64,000 nt of DNA from Geodermatophilus poikilotrophus (GTDB lineage Bacteria; Actinomycetota; Actinomycetes; Mycobacteriales; Geodermatophilaceae), in assembly GCF_900111455.1 (NCBI RefSeq), contig NZ_FOIE01000003.1:248001-312000 (forward strand), in the 5' to 3' direction. A model generated the notes under the pieces. The model was not told the origin of the DNA, ran no database searches, and saw only the letters and a program-made list of their open reading frames with translations. Shown one piece after another: positions 7,745 to 18,062 of this stretch (position 1 is the first letter of the stretch; each line of letters opens with the position of its first letter). The position numbers and the translations under genes were made by a program.

Positions 7745-8701
7745 GTGCTGCGCATCGCCGTCCTCGACGACTTCCAGTCCGCCGCCGCCGACTTCGCCGA
7801 CTGGTCGCGTCTGCCGGAGGAGGCCGAGGTCGTCAGCTTCACCGACCACCTCGACGACGAGGACGCCGTCGCCGACCGGCTGGCCGGGTTCGACGTGGTC
7901 GTCGCGATGCGCGAGCGCACCCCCTTCCCGCGCAGCCTCCTCGAGCGGCTGCGCGGACTGCGCCTGTTGGTCACCACCGGCGCGCGGAACGCCGCCATCG
8001 ACGTCGCCGCGGCCGCCGAGCGCGGCGTGACGGTCTGCGGCACCGGCGCGCACCCCACCGGCACCGTCGAGCTGACCTGGGCGCTGGTCCTGGCGGTGGC
8101 CCGGCACGTCCCCGAGGAGGACGCCGAACTGCGGGCCGGCGGCTGGCAGCGCACCGTCGGCACCGACCTCGCCGGCGCCACCCTCGGCGTGGTGGGCCTG
8201 GGCCGGCTCGGCTCCCGCGTGGCCCGCATCGGCCAGGCCTTCGGGATGGACGTCGTCGCCTGGAGCCAGAACCTCACCGCGGAGCGCGCCGCCGAGGCCG
8301 GGGTCCGCCGCGTGGAGCGCGGCGAGCTGTTCGCCACCGCCGACGTCGTCACCGTCCACCTGGTGCTGTCCGACCGCACCCGCGGTGTGGTCGGCCGCGA
8401 CGAGCTCGCCCGGGTGAAGCGCAGCGCCATCCTGGTCAACACCTCGCGCGGGCCGATCGTCGACGAGGCCGCCCTCGTCGAGGCCCTGTCCGAGGGCCGC
8501 CTCGCCGGCGCCGGCATCGACGTCTACGACCGCGAGCCGCTCCCCGCCGACTCGCCCCTGCGGAGCGCGCCACGAACCGTGCTCACCCCGCACCTGGGCT
8601 ACGTCACCCGCGACACCTACCGCGTCTTCTACGGGGACGCCGTGGAGGACGTCGCCGCCTTCCTCCGCGGCGAGCCGGTGCGGGTCATCGCGCCCGCGTG
8701 A
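7745..8701 (+). CDS. D-2-hydroxyacid dehydrogenase family protein
   Basis: A 318-residue NAD(P)-dependent dehydrogenase of the phosphoglycerate dehydrogenase/GyaR superfamily. The Rossmann motif GVVGLGRLGSRVARIG lies near 150-165. Catalytic residues are visible: the Arg in NTSRGPIVDE, the Glu in IDVYDREPLP and the His in LTPHLGYVT. It would oxidise or reduce a 2-hydroxy/2-keto acid; the specific substrate cannot be told. There is no ACT domain, so it is not a classical SerA. GTG start, 15 bp after a terminator, so it likely has its own promoter. It converges on the SMP-30 gene. Confidence 0.85.
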   Translation: MLRIAVLDDFQSAAADFADWSRLPEEAEVVSFTDHLDDEDAVADRLAGFDVVVAMRERTPFPRSLLERLRGLRLLVTTGARNAAIDVAAAAERGVTVCGTGAHPTGTVELTWALVLAVARHVPEEDAELRAGGWQRTVGTDLAGATLGVVGLGRLGSRVARIGQAFGMDVVAWSQNLTAERAAEAGVRRVERGELFATADVVTVHLVLSDRTRGVVGRDELARVKRSAILVNTSRGPIVDEAALVEALSEGRLAGAGIDVYDREPLPADSPLRSAPRTVLTPHLGYVTRDTYRVFYGDAVEDVAAFLRGEPVRVIAPA

Positions 8702-8752
8702 CCCCGGCCGTGACCGGGGCCGCTCCTCGACCCGGCCGTGCCCCGGCGCGGG

Positions 8753-9652
8753 CTACGGCCGCCCGGCGTGCGGGACGTCGACCTCGGTCGCCAGCAGCAC
8801 CGCCTCGCGCGCCGGAGCCCGGTTGTGCTCGTAGAAGTCCGGCGCGCAGCACAGCAGCAGCGTGCGGCCGTCGTCCCCGCCGAGCATGCAGGCGAAGACG
8901 CCGAGCCCCTCGGGGGCGGCGACCTCGTCGACGATCGCGCCGCCCTCGGCGACCCGCACCACCCGGCCGCCGACCGCGTCGGCCGCCCACACGTGCCCCT
9001 CGGCGTCCAGCGCGCAGCCGTCCGGCGCCACCGTGAGCTGGCCGAGCACCTCCTCGGTGGTCCGGCCGGTCACCTCCGGCCCGAGCGTCGCCCACACGCG
9101 CCGGTTGCCGAGCGTGCCGTCAGCGCGGAGGTAGAAGGCGGTGTACCGGTTGCCGAGGGTCTCGCCGACGAGGAGCGTGCCGCCGTCCGGCGAGATCACC
9201 ATGCCGTTGGGGAACTGCAACCCGTCCGCGGCGACCGACACCGTGCCGTCGGGGTCGACGCGCTTCAGGGACGCGGTCCGGGCGTCCCCGCCGCCCATCA
9301 GGTCGAAGCCGAAGTCGCCGGCGAACACCTGCCCCGCGTCGGTGACCACCAGGTCGTTGAGGTGCCCGCCGCAGTGCTCGGTCAGGTCGGCGTGGGTCGA
9401 CAGGGTCCCGTCGGCGTACCGCAGCACGCGGTGGTCCTTCATCGACACGACCACCAGCGACCCGTCGGGCAGCCAGCCCAGCCCCGAGGGCTGACCCGCC
9501 ACCTCCACGACGACGGTCTCCGCGCCGTCCGGTGCCAGCCGGCTGACCGTGTGCCGGTAGAAGTCCGACACCCACCAGGAACCCTCGTGCCAGCGCGGGC
9601 CCTCGAAGAACCCGCCGCCCTCCAGGACCGTCCTGAGCTGCCGCTCCGCCAT
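8753..9652 (-). CDS. SMP-30/gluconolactonase-like protein
   Basis: A 299-residue six-bladed beta-propeller of the SMP-30/gluconolactonase/LRE family. Signature residues are the metal-binding Glu in GGGFFEGPRWHEG (about 17), the Asn in GGHLNDLVV (about 99), the Asn in QFPNGMVISPDG (about 149) and the Asp in HVWAADAVGGRVV. Members hydrolyse sugar lactones or related esters using a divalent metal. The ATG at 9652 begins the conserved domain; further open sequence upstream is antisense to the F420 gene and unlikely to be translated. It diverges from that oxidoreductase. Confidence 0.85.
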   Translation of the reverse strand: MAERQLRTVLEGGGFFEGPRWHEGSWWVSDFYRHTVSRLAPDGAETVVVEVAGQPSGLGWLPDGSLVVVSMKDHRVLRYADGTLSTHADLTEHCGGHLNDLVVTDAGQVFAGDFGFDLMGGGDARTASLKRVDPDGTVSVAADGLQFPNGMVISPDGGTLLVGETLGNRYTAFYLRADGTLGNRRVWATLGPEVTGRTTEEVLGQLTVAPDGCALDAEGHVWAADAVGGRVVRVAEGGAIVDEVAAPEGLGVFACMLGGDDGRTLLLCCAPDFYEHNRAPAREAVLLATEVDVPHAGRP

Positions 9653-9820
9653 GGCCCGGACCCTAGGTGACGCCCGTTCCGCACTGACGGGACGGCCGGA
9701 CGGCGGCCGCGCGGGGTCGCCGGCGCGGCTGACCGGACCGGGTGGTCCGGCGCGCCGTTTCCCCAGCTGACCGGCCGGGCAGGCCCCGCGGACCCGCACC
9801 CGACAGTGAGGACGACGACC

Positions 9821-10789
9821 ATGCAGGTCGGCTACAAGCTCGCGACCGAGGCCTTCGGACCGGAGGAGCTCGTCCGCCAGACGATCCGCGCCGAGCAGGC
9901 GGGCTTCGACTTCGTCGAGATGAGCGACCACTTCCACCCGTGGCTCGACGTCCAGGGCCACAGCTCGTTCACCTGGTCGGTGCTCGGGGCGATGGCGGCG
10001 CGGACCGAGCGGATCGGCCTGGCCACCGGCGTCACCTGCCCGATGATCCGCTACCACCCGGCCGTGATCGCCCAGGCCGCGGCGACGGTGCAGCTCCTCT
10101 CCGGCAACCGCTTCACCCTCGGCATCGGCTCCGGCGAGCGGCTCAACGAGCACGTGGTGGGCGCCGGCTGGCCGGCGGTGCACAAGCGGCACGAGATGCT
10201 CCGCGAGGCGCTGGAGATCATCCGGCTGCTGTGGCAGGGCGGCTACCGGTCCTACGACGGGCGGTACCTCCAGCTGGAGGACGCCCGGCTCTTCGACCTG
10301 CCAGACCAGCTGCCGGTCATCGCGGTCGCCTCCGGCGGGCGCAACGCCTCGGCCATCGCCGCCGAGCTCGGTGACGGGCTGTTCGCCACCGAGCCGCGCA
10401 GCGACCTGGTCGAGGCCTACCGGGGTGCCGGCGGCTCGGGCCCGCGCTACGCCGAGGTGCCGATGGCCTGGGCGGCCGACGAGGACACCGCAGTCCAGGC
10501 CGCCCTGGAGACCGCCCGCTGGGCGGTCACCGGCTGGAAGGTGATGAGCGAGCTGCCGAACCCGGTCAACTTCGACGCGGCCAGCGCCACGGTGAAGCCG
10601 GAGGACATCCGGCAGCAGTTCTCCGTCGGCCCGGACCTCGACGCGCACGTGCAGCAGGCGCAGCCCTACGCCGACGCCGGGTTCGACCACCTGGTGCTGC
10701 AGAACACCGGCCCGGACCCCGACGGCTTCCTCGACGCCTGCGAGCGCGAGCTCATCGGGCGGATCCGCGCGCTGACGCCGTCGTCCTGA
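9821..10789 (+). CDS. LLM-class F420-dependent oxidoreductase (G6PDH-like subfamily)
   Basis: A 322-residue TIM-barrel luciferase-like monooxygenase family protein close to F420-dependent glucose-6-phosphate dehydrogenase-type enzymes. Typical traits are the N-terminal strand VGYKLATEAFGPEEL, SDHFHPWLDVQGHS with the catalytic His, ATGVTCPMIRYHPA, and GIGSGERLNEHVVG. It should transfer hydride to or from cofactor F420, which fits an actinobacterial host. Substrate unknown. I prefer the ATG at 9821 (GAGG nine bases upstream) over a GTG five codons earlier. A copy of the dispersed palindromic element starts one base after the stop codon. Confidence 0.88.
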   Translation: MQVGYKLATEAFGPEELVRQTIRAEQAGFDFVEMSDHFHPWLDVQGHSSFTWSVLGAMAARTERIGLATGVTCPMIRYHPAVIAQAAATVQLLSGNRFTLGIGSGERLNEHVVGAGWPAVHKRHEMLREALEIIRLLWQGGYRSYDGRYLQLEDARLFDLPDQLPVIAVASGGRNASAIAAELGDGLFATEPRSDLVEAYRGAGGSGPRYAEVPMAWAADEDTAVQAALETARWAVTGWKVMSELPNPVNFDAASATVKPEDIRQQFSVGPDLDAHVQQAQPYADAGFDHLVLQNTGPDPDGFLDACERELIGRIRALTPSS

Positions 10790-10790
10790 G

Positions 10791-10847
10791 GAAGGACCCC
10801 GTCCTCCTCACCACTCGCCAGCTCGCGGCGAGCCTCGGGACGGGGCC
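10791..10847 (+). repeat. Dispersed structured palindrome, copy A
   Basis: Outer stem GGA-CCCCGTCC pairs with GGACGGGG-CC leaving one bulged A, around the core CCACTCGCCAGCTCGCGGCGAG, which itself can fold. It begins just after the stop of the F420 oxidoreductase. Together with copies near 12.1, 18.0, 32.9, 39.6, 40.0 and 51.5 kb it defines a repeat family. It probably acts as a transcription terminator here. Confidence 0.8.
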
Positions 10848-10902
10848 GGGCCGACGTCCCCCCGGGCGGGACGCCGGCCGGGTGCGGCGGGGACGAGCGG
10901 CC

Positions 10903-11292
10903 TCAGGCCACGCCGAGGGGGGCCGGTCGCCCGGCGGACCGCCCCGCCGGCTCGTCGAGCAGGTGCCCCATGCCCACGGCGCGCAGCAGGCGCGCGGTGA
11001 AGGGTGCGGGTCCGACCAGCTGCAGGGTGCAGCCCCGGGTGTCGGCCAGGGCCTCCCCGGCGGCGAGCACCCGCAGCCCCTCGGCGTCGCAGAAGGTGAT
11101 GCCCGAGGTGTCGACGGTCCAGGTGCGGTGGCGGGTCAGGGACAGCGCTTCGAGGGCGTCACCCAGCCGGTGGGCGACGGCGCGGTCGAGCTCACCGGCG
11201 GCCGTGATCCGACCGGTCTGCAGGTCGATGGAGAGGAGCAGCGGGCGGGAGCGGTCCTCGACCCGGCGCCCCGGCATGGCGCGTGCGCTCAT
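10903..11292 (-). CDS. STAS-domain protein (anti-anti-sigma factor-like)
   Basis: A 129-residue protein made almost only of a STAS domain: LLSIDLQTGRITAAGELDRA, then TWTVDTSGITFCDAEGLRVL. The usual phosphorylatable serine of SpoIIAA (D-S-S/S-G) is replaced: the loop reads TFCDAEG, so regulation by phosphorylation is doubtful unless a nearby Thr or Ser serves. The ATG has GGGGGA upstream. Partner-switching proteins of this kind bind an RsbW-type kinase and free a sigma factor; no partner gene is adjacent, although such a module lies 3 kb away. Confidence 0.78.
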   Translation of the reverse strand: MSARAMPGRRVEDRSRPLLLSIDLQTGRITAAGELDRAVAHRLGDALEALSLTRHRTWTVDTSGITFCDAEGLRVLAAGEALADTRGCTLQLVGPAPFTARLLRAVGMGHLLDEPAGRSAGRPAPLGVA

Positions 11293-11702
11293 TGCGTGTC
11301 CCCCTGGGAGACGCGGTGACGACCGTGCGACCGGCCGACGCAGTGCTGCGGACTGGGCGTCCCGGCCGGTGGTTCGACCGGCTACAACGATAACGAGTCG
11401 TCCGCCGGTCAGCCAGTGCGCGATCCGATGGCGCGCAACCACAACGTGCCGACACGCCGATCCGGTCGGGTGCCCCGCGGCCCGCGGGTGGTCGCGCTGC
11501 CGGGCGAGGGCCTCTTCGACGAACCACGTCACCGCGACCGTCGCCGTCCACGCCGACGCGCGAGCTCCCCGGTGGCCGCGGCAGCGCGCCCCGCGCCACC
11601 GGGGTGGCCGTGGCCGCGTCGGGGTGGCCGTGGCCGCGTCCGCCCACCAGGGTTCTGCCGGAGCGAGGCGTGCGGGGCGCCGGTGCGGGTAGCTCGTCGT
11701 CC
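11293..11702. other. Intergenic region with short direct repeat
   Basis: About 410 bp between the divergent STAS and cupin genes. Open frames here look like non-coding GC-rich sequence. An AT-richer patch at 11385-11400 (CTACAACGATAACG) may belong to the STAS promoter. The only clear structure is the tandem repeat at 11601-11640. Confidence 0.4.
11601..11640. repeat. Perfect 20-bp tandem duplication
   Basis: The unit GGGGTGGCCGTGGCCGCGTC occurs twice in a row without a mismatch, about 60 bp before the cupin gene. It is probably a recent slippage duplication. Confidence 0.85.
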
Positions 11703-12059
11703 GTGACCGAGACGGAGAACGGACGCGTCAGCAAGGTCGAGGCCGCGGACGTGGGAGCCGGGCAGATGGGGCAGCGGTACCTGGCCGCCGGTGCCCGGAT
11801 CGGGATGCGCCTGTGGGCCGCGCAACCGCCCAGCGAGGGCAAGCCCGAGGCGGCGCGGGAGTACGAGACGGTGGGCTACGTCGTCACCGGGCGGGCCCGG
11901 CTGCGCGCCGGGGACCGGACGCTGGAGCTGGGGCCGGGTGACTCCTGGGTGGTGCCGGCCGGGGTGAGCCACACCTACGAGATCGTCGAGGCCTTCACCG
12001 CGGTGGAGGCCACCTCCCCGCCCGCGCAGCAGGCCGGCCGGGACGCGCCACCCGGCTGA
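11703..12059 (+). CDS. Small cupin-domain protein
   Basis: A 118-residue single-cupin protein. The beta-barrel signatures are YETVGYVVTGRARLRAG followed by LELGPGDSWVVPAGVSHTYEIVE. Of the usual metal ligands the C-terminal His (SHTYE) and possibly Glu 58-60 are present, but the HxH of motif 1 is not, so metal binding is uncertain. The role is unknown; small cupins include isomerases, dioxygenases and sugar-binding regulators. The GTG start has only a weak ribosome binding site. It converges on rtcB with palindrome copy B between the stops. Confidence 0.72.
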   Translation: MTETENGRVSKVEAADVGAGQMGQRYLAAGARIGMRLWAAQPPSEGKPEAAREYETVGYVVTGRARLRAGDRTLELGPGDSWVVPAGVSHTYEIVEAFTAVEATSPPAQQAGRDAPPG

Positions 12060-12069
12060 GGGCCCGCCC

Positions 12070-12114
12070 GGCTCCGTCCCGAGCCTGCGAGGGGTGGGGA
12101 GGACGGAGTCCTCC
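12070..12114 (-). repeat. Dispersed structured palindrome, copy B (short form)
   Basis: Read on the minus strand, GGA-CTCCGTCC pairs with GGACGGAG-CC, keeping the bulged A while one base pair differs from copy A (C-G replaced by T-A) on both arms. The core CACCCCTCGCAGGCTCGG lacks about ten bases of the longer copies. It fills the gap between the stops of the converging cupin and rtcB genes. Confidence 0.75.
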
Positions 12115-12115
12115 C

Positions 12116-13288
12116 TCAGTCACCCTTGACGTTGACCACCTGGCGCAGCGTGTGCCGCACCTCCACCAGGTCCGCCGCGTCGGCCATGACCTGGTCGATG
12201 GGCTTGTACGCGTCGGGGTGCTCGTCGAGGAAGGCGTCCGAGCGGCCCCACGCGATGCCCCTCATCCGCCGGTCGAGGTCGGCGCGGGTGAACATCCGCC
12301 GGGCGGCCCCCCGCGAGTGGTTGCGCCCGGCGCCGTGCGGCGCCGAGGTCAGCGACTCGACGTTCCCCTTGCCCACGACGACGTAGGACGCCGCGCCCAT
12401 CGATCCGGGGATCAGCCCCCACTGCCCGGTCCGCGCGGAGATCGCGCCCTTGCGGGACAGCCACACCTCGGTGCCGTAGTGGGTCTCCCGCTCGGTGTAG
12501 TTGTGGTGGCACTGCACGACCTGCGCCCGGTGCACCTCCTCGCCGAGGCCACGCCCACTCAAGAACCGTGAGACCTGCTCGGCGAGGCGGTCCATCATCT
12601 CCTCGCGGTTCAGCGCGGCGAACCGCTGCGCCCAGTGCAGCGCCTCGATGTAGGCGTCGAACTCCGGCGTCCCCTCCTGGAGGTGGGACAGGTCGCGGTC
12701 GGGCAGGTCCGTGCCGGCACAGCGCTCCTGCGCCACCCGGATGTGCCTGGACGCCAGCCGGTTGCCGACGCCGCGCGAGCCCGAGTGCAGGAACAGCCAC
12801 ACCCGGTCGGCCTCGTCCAGACAGACCTCGATGAAGTGGTTGCCCGACCCCAGCGAGCCCAGCTGCATCGGCCAGTTGTGCGCGACGCCGTCGGCCTGCG
12901 CGGCACCCGGCAGGTCGCGCAGCTCCTCGACCCGCGCCGCCGCGGTCCCGCGCAGCTTCTTGTTGTAGCGGCCGGCCGACAGCGGGATGGCCCGGGAGAC
13001 CTGCTCGTGCAGCGTCGCCAGGTTCCGGCCGCGGACGTCGTCGCCGGTGAACTGCGTGCGCACCGCCATCATCCCGCAGCCGATGTCCACGCCCACCGCC
13101 GCCGGGATGACGGCCCCGTCGGTGGGGATCACCGAGCCGACGGTGGCCCCGAGCCCGAGGTGCGCGTCGGGCATCAGCGCCACGTGCGGGTGGATGAACG
13201 GCATCGAGGCGGTGCGCTCGGCCTGCATGCGGGTGGTCGGCTCGAGGATCGACGCCCAGTTGAGCAGCCGGTCGCTGATCTTCTCCAT
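12116..13288 (-). CDS. rtcB: RtcB-family RNA ligase
   Basis: A 390-residue tRNA-splicing ligase RtcB homologue, which joins 2',3'-cyclic phosphate (or 3'-phosphate) and 5'-OH RNA ends using GTP and Mn2+. Diagnostic motifs are MPDAHLGLGATVGSVIPT, VGVDIGCGMM (metal Cys), GSLGSGNHFIEV, LFLHSGSRGVGN and SAPHGAGRNHSRG holding the His that is guanylylated. In bacteria RtcB is tied to RNA repair after damage. No archease or RtcA/RtcR gene lies nearby. ATG start at the canonical position; stop directly followed by palindrome copy B. Confidence 0.95.
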   Translation of the reverse strand: MEKISDRLLNWASILEPTTRMQAERTASMPFIHPHVALMPDAHLGLGATVGSVIPTDGAVIPAAVGVDIGCGMMAVRTQFTGDDVRGRNLATLHEQVSRAIPLSAGRYNKKLRGTAAARVEELRDLPGAAQADGVAHNWPMQLGSLGSGNHFIEVCLDEADRVWLFLHSGSRGVGNRLASRHIRVAQERCAGTDLPDRDLSHLQEGTPEFDAYIEALHWAQRFAALNREEMMDRLAEQVSRFLSGRGLGEEVHRAQVVQCHHNYTERETHYGTEVWLSRKGAISARTGQWGLIPGSMGAASYVVVGKGNVESLTSAPHGAGRNHSRGAARRMFTRADLDRRMRGIAWGRSDAFLDEHPDAYKPIDQVMADAADLVEVRHTLRQVVNVKGD

Positions 13289-13381
13289 GGCTCCTGGTCG
13301 TGGCCTCTCGCTCCGGGTGGGGGACGCGGCGGTGGAGCGGTCCGCTCCGCCGCCGATCCCCGCACTACCCGGTCGCGGCGG

Positions 13382-14893
<1,512 letters not shown>

Positions 14894-14895
14894 GC

Positions 14896-15327
14896 CTAGG
14901 CGGGGTCGACCAGGCGCAACGGCGGGTGCGGCGTCAGCCGCTTCTCCAGCGTGACCCGGTGCCGCCCGTCGGGCTCGTGCCGGAAGTCCAGCCGGTCGAC
15001 CAGCGCCTGCATGAGCAGCAGGCCGCGGCCGTCCTCCAGCGGCGTGCGCTCGTCGCCCTCGGGGAGGGTGGCGGGGTCGAAGCCCGCGCCGTCGTCGACG
15101 ACGCTGATCCGGCACAGCCGGTCGTCGACGGACACCGCGACCTCGTACCCGGCGTGCTCCCCGGCGTGCTGGACGACGTTCGCGCAGGCCTCGGTGAGCG
15201 CCAGCGAGACCTCGTCGACCACCGTGCGCTCGACGTCCAGGTGCTCCAGTGCCTGGCGGCAGAGCCCGCGGACGAAGGGGACGCTGCCGGTGTCCACCGG
15301 GAGGTGGACGGTGAAGGCGATGTCCAT
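14896..15327 (-). CDS. RsbW-like ATP-binding anti-sigma/serine kinase
   Basis: A 143-residue HATPase_c protein of the SpoIIAB/RsbW type. The N-box region reads SLALTEACANVVQHAG, the G1 box VVDDGAGFDP and the G2 region GRGLLLMQALVD. Such proteins hold a sigma factor or other target and phosphorylate a STAS antagonist. The ATG at 15327 has AGGAG ten bases upstream. It is the first gene of a minus-strand pair with the PASTA kinase, and diverges across 73 bp from the STAS antagonist and phytochrome-phosphatase genes, completing a partner-switch set. Confidence 0.88.
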   Translation of the reverse strand: MDIAFTVHLPVDTGSVPFVRGLCRQALEHLDVERTVVDEVSLALTEACANVVQHAGEHAGYEVAVSVDDRLCRISVVDDGAGFDPATLPEGDERTPLEDGRGLLLMQALVDRLDFRHEPDGRHRVTLEKRLTPHPPLRLVDPA

Positions 15328-15400
15328 GCCAGGTCCACTCCTCCCGCCCGAAGGCATCTAGGCTGCTCAGGTTCCACGTCGTCGATGGGAGGACCGAGCC

Positions 15401-15751
15401 GTGCAGTTCGACGTCGAACGGGCGACGGTCCTCGGGCGGCCGGCGCTGACAGTACGCGGCGAACTGGACATCGCGACCGCCCCGCGCCTCGCGGACGCCG
15501 TCGAGTCCCAGCTGTCCCAGCAGCCGCAGTCCCTGGTCGTCGACCTGACCGGCACGACGTTCATGGACAGCTCGGGCGCGCGGCAGCTGGCGCGCATCGC
15601 CCGCCGCGCGGCCGCCGACGGGGTCTCCCTCGAGGTGGTCTGCCCGCGTGCCAACCGGCCGGTGCGGCTGGTGGTGGACCTGCTGGACCTGCGGGCGCTG
15701 GTGCCGATCGTCGAGTCGCCCAGCCTGACCGACGACGAGGTCGGTCCGTAG
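15401..15751 (+). CDS. STAS anti-sigma factor antagonist
   Basis: A 116-residue STAS protein with the full SpoIIAA/RsbV pattern: PALTVRGELDIATAPRLADAV, then VVDLTGTTFMDSSGARQLARIA, where one of the serines in MDSSGA is the usual phosphorylation site. In a partner switch the unphosphorylated form captures the RsbW-like ATPase (here the divergent neighbour) and the PP2C phosphatase restores it after phosphorylation (here the next gene, 12 bp downstream). GTG start. Confidence 0.88.
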   Translation: MQFDVERATVLGRPALTVRGELDIATAPRLADAVESQLSQQPQSLVVDLTGTTFMDSSGARQLARIARRAAADGVSLEVVCPRANRPVRLVVDLLDLRALVPIVESPSLTDDEVGP

Positions 15752-15763
15752 GGTCGGTCGGCG

Positions 15764-17983
15764 ATGACGCCGACCGCCACCACACCCCGACCGGACGTCC
15801 CCGGGGTCGGCGACGACGCGCTGCAGCGCTGCGCCGACGAGCCGATCGCCGTTCCCGGCGCGATCCAGCCGCACGGCGCGCTGCTGGCGGTCACCGAGCC
15901 CGACCTCGCCGTCGTCGTCTCGGCCGGCGCTGCCGACGTCCTCGGCACTCAGCCGGCGTCGCTGGCCGACGTGCTCGCCCCCGCCGACCTCGACCGGCTG
16001 CGCGCCGGCCTCGCCGGGGACCTCGCCGAGCTGGACCCGCTGCGGGTGACCGTCGCCGGCGCCGAGCTCGACCTCGTCGTCCACCGCGCCGACGGGCTGC
16101 TGGTCACCGAGTGGGAGCCGCTCGCCGGCGCCGAGCAGGCCGGCGCGTCGTGGCACCGGCGGCTGCCGCGGGTGCTGCAGCGGCTGTCGGCCGCCGGCAC
16201 CCTCGAGGAGCTGACCGCCGCACTGGCCCGCGACGTCCGGGCGCTCACCGGCTTCGACCGGGTGATGGTCTACCGCTTCGACCCCGAGTGGAACGGCGAG
16301 GTGGTCGCCGAGGACCGGCGCGCGGACCTCGAGCCCTTCCTCGGCCTGCGCTACCCGGCCGGCGACATCCCCGCCCAGGCCCGCGCGCTGTACGCCACCA
16401 ACTGGCTGCGGCTGATCCCCGACGCGACCTACCGGCCGGTGCCCCTGGAACCGGCCGCGAACCCGGTCACCGGCCGGCCCCTGGACCTCTCCGCCGCCGT
16501 GCTGCGCAGCGTCTCGCCGGTCCACCTGGAGTACCTGGCCAACATGGGCGTCGTCGCGTCGATGTCGGTCTCGCTCGTCGACCGCGGCCGGCTGTGGGGG
16601 CTGATCGCGTGCCACTCCTACAGCGGCCCGCACCGCCCCTCCTACGCCGACCGGGTGGCCGCGGAGTTCCTCGGCCGGACCGCCTCGCTGCTGCTCCACA
16701 CCACGGTCGAGGCCGGCGACCAGGGCCGCGTGGTCGCCGTCGCCCAACGGCAGGCCGAGCTGGTGGCCGCGCTCGGCCGCACCCCGCGGGCGCCGGCCCA
16801 GGCGCTCACCGGGGGGACGCCCACGGTGCTCGACCTGCTGCCCGCCGCCGGCGCCGCCGTCCGCCTCGACGGCCGGCTGCACCTGCTGGGCAGCACCCCG
16901 CCGGCCGACCGGGTGCCCGGCCTGGTCGCTGCTCTGCTGACCCAGGGGCGATCGGCCACCGACGCGCTCGGCACCCTCCTGCCCGCGGCCGCGGACGTCG
17001 CCGACACCGCCAGCGGCCTGCTCGCCGTCGAGGTCGGCGGCCAACGCGGGGACTTCCTGGCCTGGTTCCGGCCGGAGACCCCGCGCGAGGTCACCTGGGG
17101 CGGCAACCCGCACACGCCCAAGACGGTCGAGACCGAGGCCGGGCCCCGGCTGAGCCCGCGCCGGTCGTTCACCGCCTGGCGGGAGACGGTGCGCGGAACG
17201 GCGACGCCGTGGCGCGAGCACGAGGTCGCCGCCGCGCAGGCGCTGGCCGCGCACCTGACCGAGTCGGCGCTGCAGCGGGCGACCGAGGACGACCGGCTGG
17301 CCGCGGCGCTGCAGCGGACCCTGCTGCTCGAAGCACTGCCCGAGGTCCCCGGCGTCGCGCTGGCCGCCCGGTACCGGCCCAGCGCCGCGGACGTCGTCGG
17401 CGGCGACTGGTACGACCTGGTGCCGCTGCCCAGCGGCCGGCTGGCGATCGTGCTGGGGGACGTCGCCGGACACGGCCTCGCCGCCGCCTCGGTCACCGCG
17501 CAGCTGCGGCACGCGCTGCGGGCCCACCTGCTGCGTGACCGCGGCCCGGCCGCCGCGCTGCAGGGGCTCGGCGAGGTGATCGCGGCGCTGCTGCCCGGGG
17601 AGCTGGCCACCGCGGTCGTCGCCGAGCTGGACCCCGGGACCGGGGACGTCGCCGTCGCGAACGCCGGCCACCTGCCGGTGCTGCACGCGACGGTCGACGG
17701 GGTGCGGCTGCTCGGCGAGGGACGGGGCCCGGCGCTGGGCCTGCTCGACGAGGTGGACTACGCCGAGACCCGGCTCCGGCTGGCCGGCCCCGACCGGCTG
17801 CTGCTCTACAGCGACGGGCTGGTGGAGCGCCGCGACGTCCCGCTGCCGGACCGGCTGGACGCGCTGTGCGCCGCTGCCGCGGCCGGCGGCGAGCCCGACG
17901 CGTTGCTGGACGACGTGCTCGCCGCGCTCGACCCGCCGGACACCGACGACGTCACGCTGGTCGGTCTCGGCCGCACCTGGTGA
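15764..17983 (+). CDS. Bacteriophytochrome fused to PP2C (SpoIIE/RsbU) phosphatase
   Basis: A 739-residue photoreceptor-phosphatase. The N-terminal PAS part keeps the biliverdin-binding Cys (C23) before DEPIAVPGAIQPHG. The GAF domain has YPAGDIPAQAR (usually PASDIP; the key Asp is kept) and SPVHLEYLANMGV with the conserved His. The PHY domain (about 340-500) has the tongue motif SPRRSF. The C-terminal PP2C domain (from about 530) keeps metal Asp residues in VVGGDWYD, LGDVAGHG, YSDGLVE and DTDDVT. Red/far-red light would thus control dephosphorylation of the adjacent STAS protein. No heme oxygenase is nearby, so biliverdin must come from elsewhere. The stop codon overlaps palindrome copy C. 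Confidence 0.92.
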   Translation: MTPTATTPRPDVPGVGDDALQRCADEPIAVPGAIQPHGALLAVTEPDLAVVVSAGAADVLGTQPASLADVLAPADLDRLRAGLAGDLAELDPLRVTVAGAELDLVVHRADGLLVTEWEPLAGAEQAGASWHRRLPRVLQRLSAAGTLEELTAALARDVRALTGFDRVMVYRFDPEWNGEVVAEDRRADLEPFLGLRYPAGDIPAQARALYATNWLRLIPDATYRPVPLEPAANPVTGRPLDLSAAVLRSVSPVHLEYLANMGVVASMSVSLVDRGRLWGLIACHSYSGPHRPSYADRVAAEFLGRTASLLLHTTVEAGDQGRVVAVAQRQAELVAALGRTPRAPAQALTGGTPTVLDLLPAAGAAVRLDGRLHLLGSTPPADRVPGLVAALLTQGRSATDALGTLLPAAADVADTASGLLAVEVGGQRGDFLAWFRPETPREVTWGGNPHTPKTVETEAGPRLSPRRSFTAWRETVRGTATPWREHEVAAAQALAAHLTESALQRATEDDRLAAALQRTLLLEALPEVPGVALAARYRPSAADVVGGDWYDLVPLPSGRLAIVLGDVAGHGLAAASVTAQLRHALRAHLLRDRGPAAALQGLGEVIAALLPGELATAVVAELDPGTGDVAVANAGHLPVLHATVDGVRLLGEGRGPALGLLDEVDYAETRLRLAGPDRLLLYSDGLVERRDVPLPDRLDALCAAAAAGGEPDALLDDVLAALDPPDTDDVTLVGLGRTW

Positions 17984-18040
17984 AGGACCCCTTCGCCCCC
18001 CGCCACTCGCAGGCTCGCGGCGGGACCCGGCGAGAGGGCC
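17982..18040 (+). repeat. Dispersed structured palindrome, copy C
   Basis: Starts within the stop codon of the phytochrome-phosphatase (TGAAGGACCCC). The core CGCCACTCGCAGGCTCGCGGCGGG matches the family. The outer arms differ from copy A on both sides (CCCCTTCGC against GCGAGAGGG) so that pairing is mostly kept. Confidence 0.75.
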
Positions 18041-18062
18041 GTCCGAGACCTCCGGCGTCGCG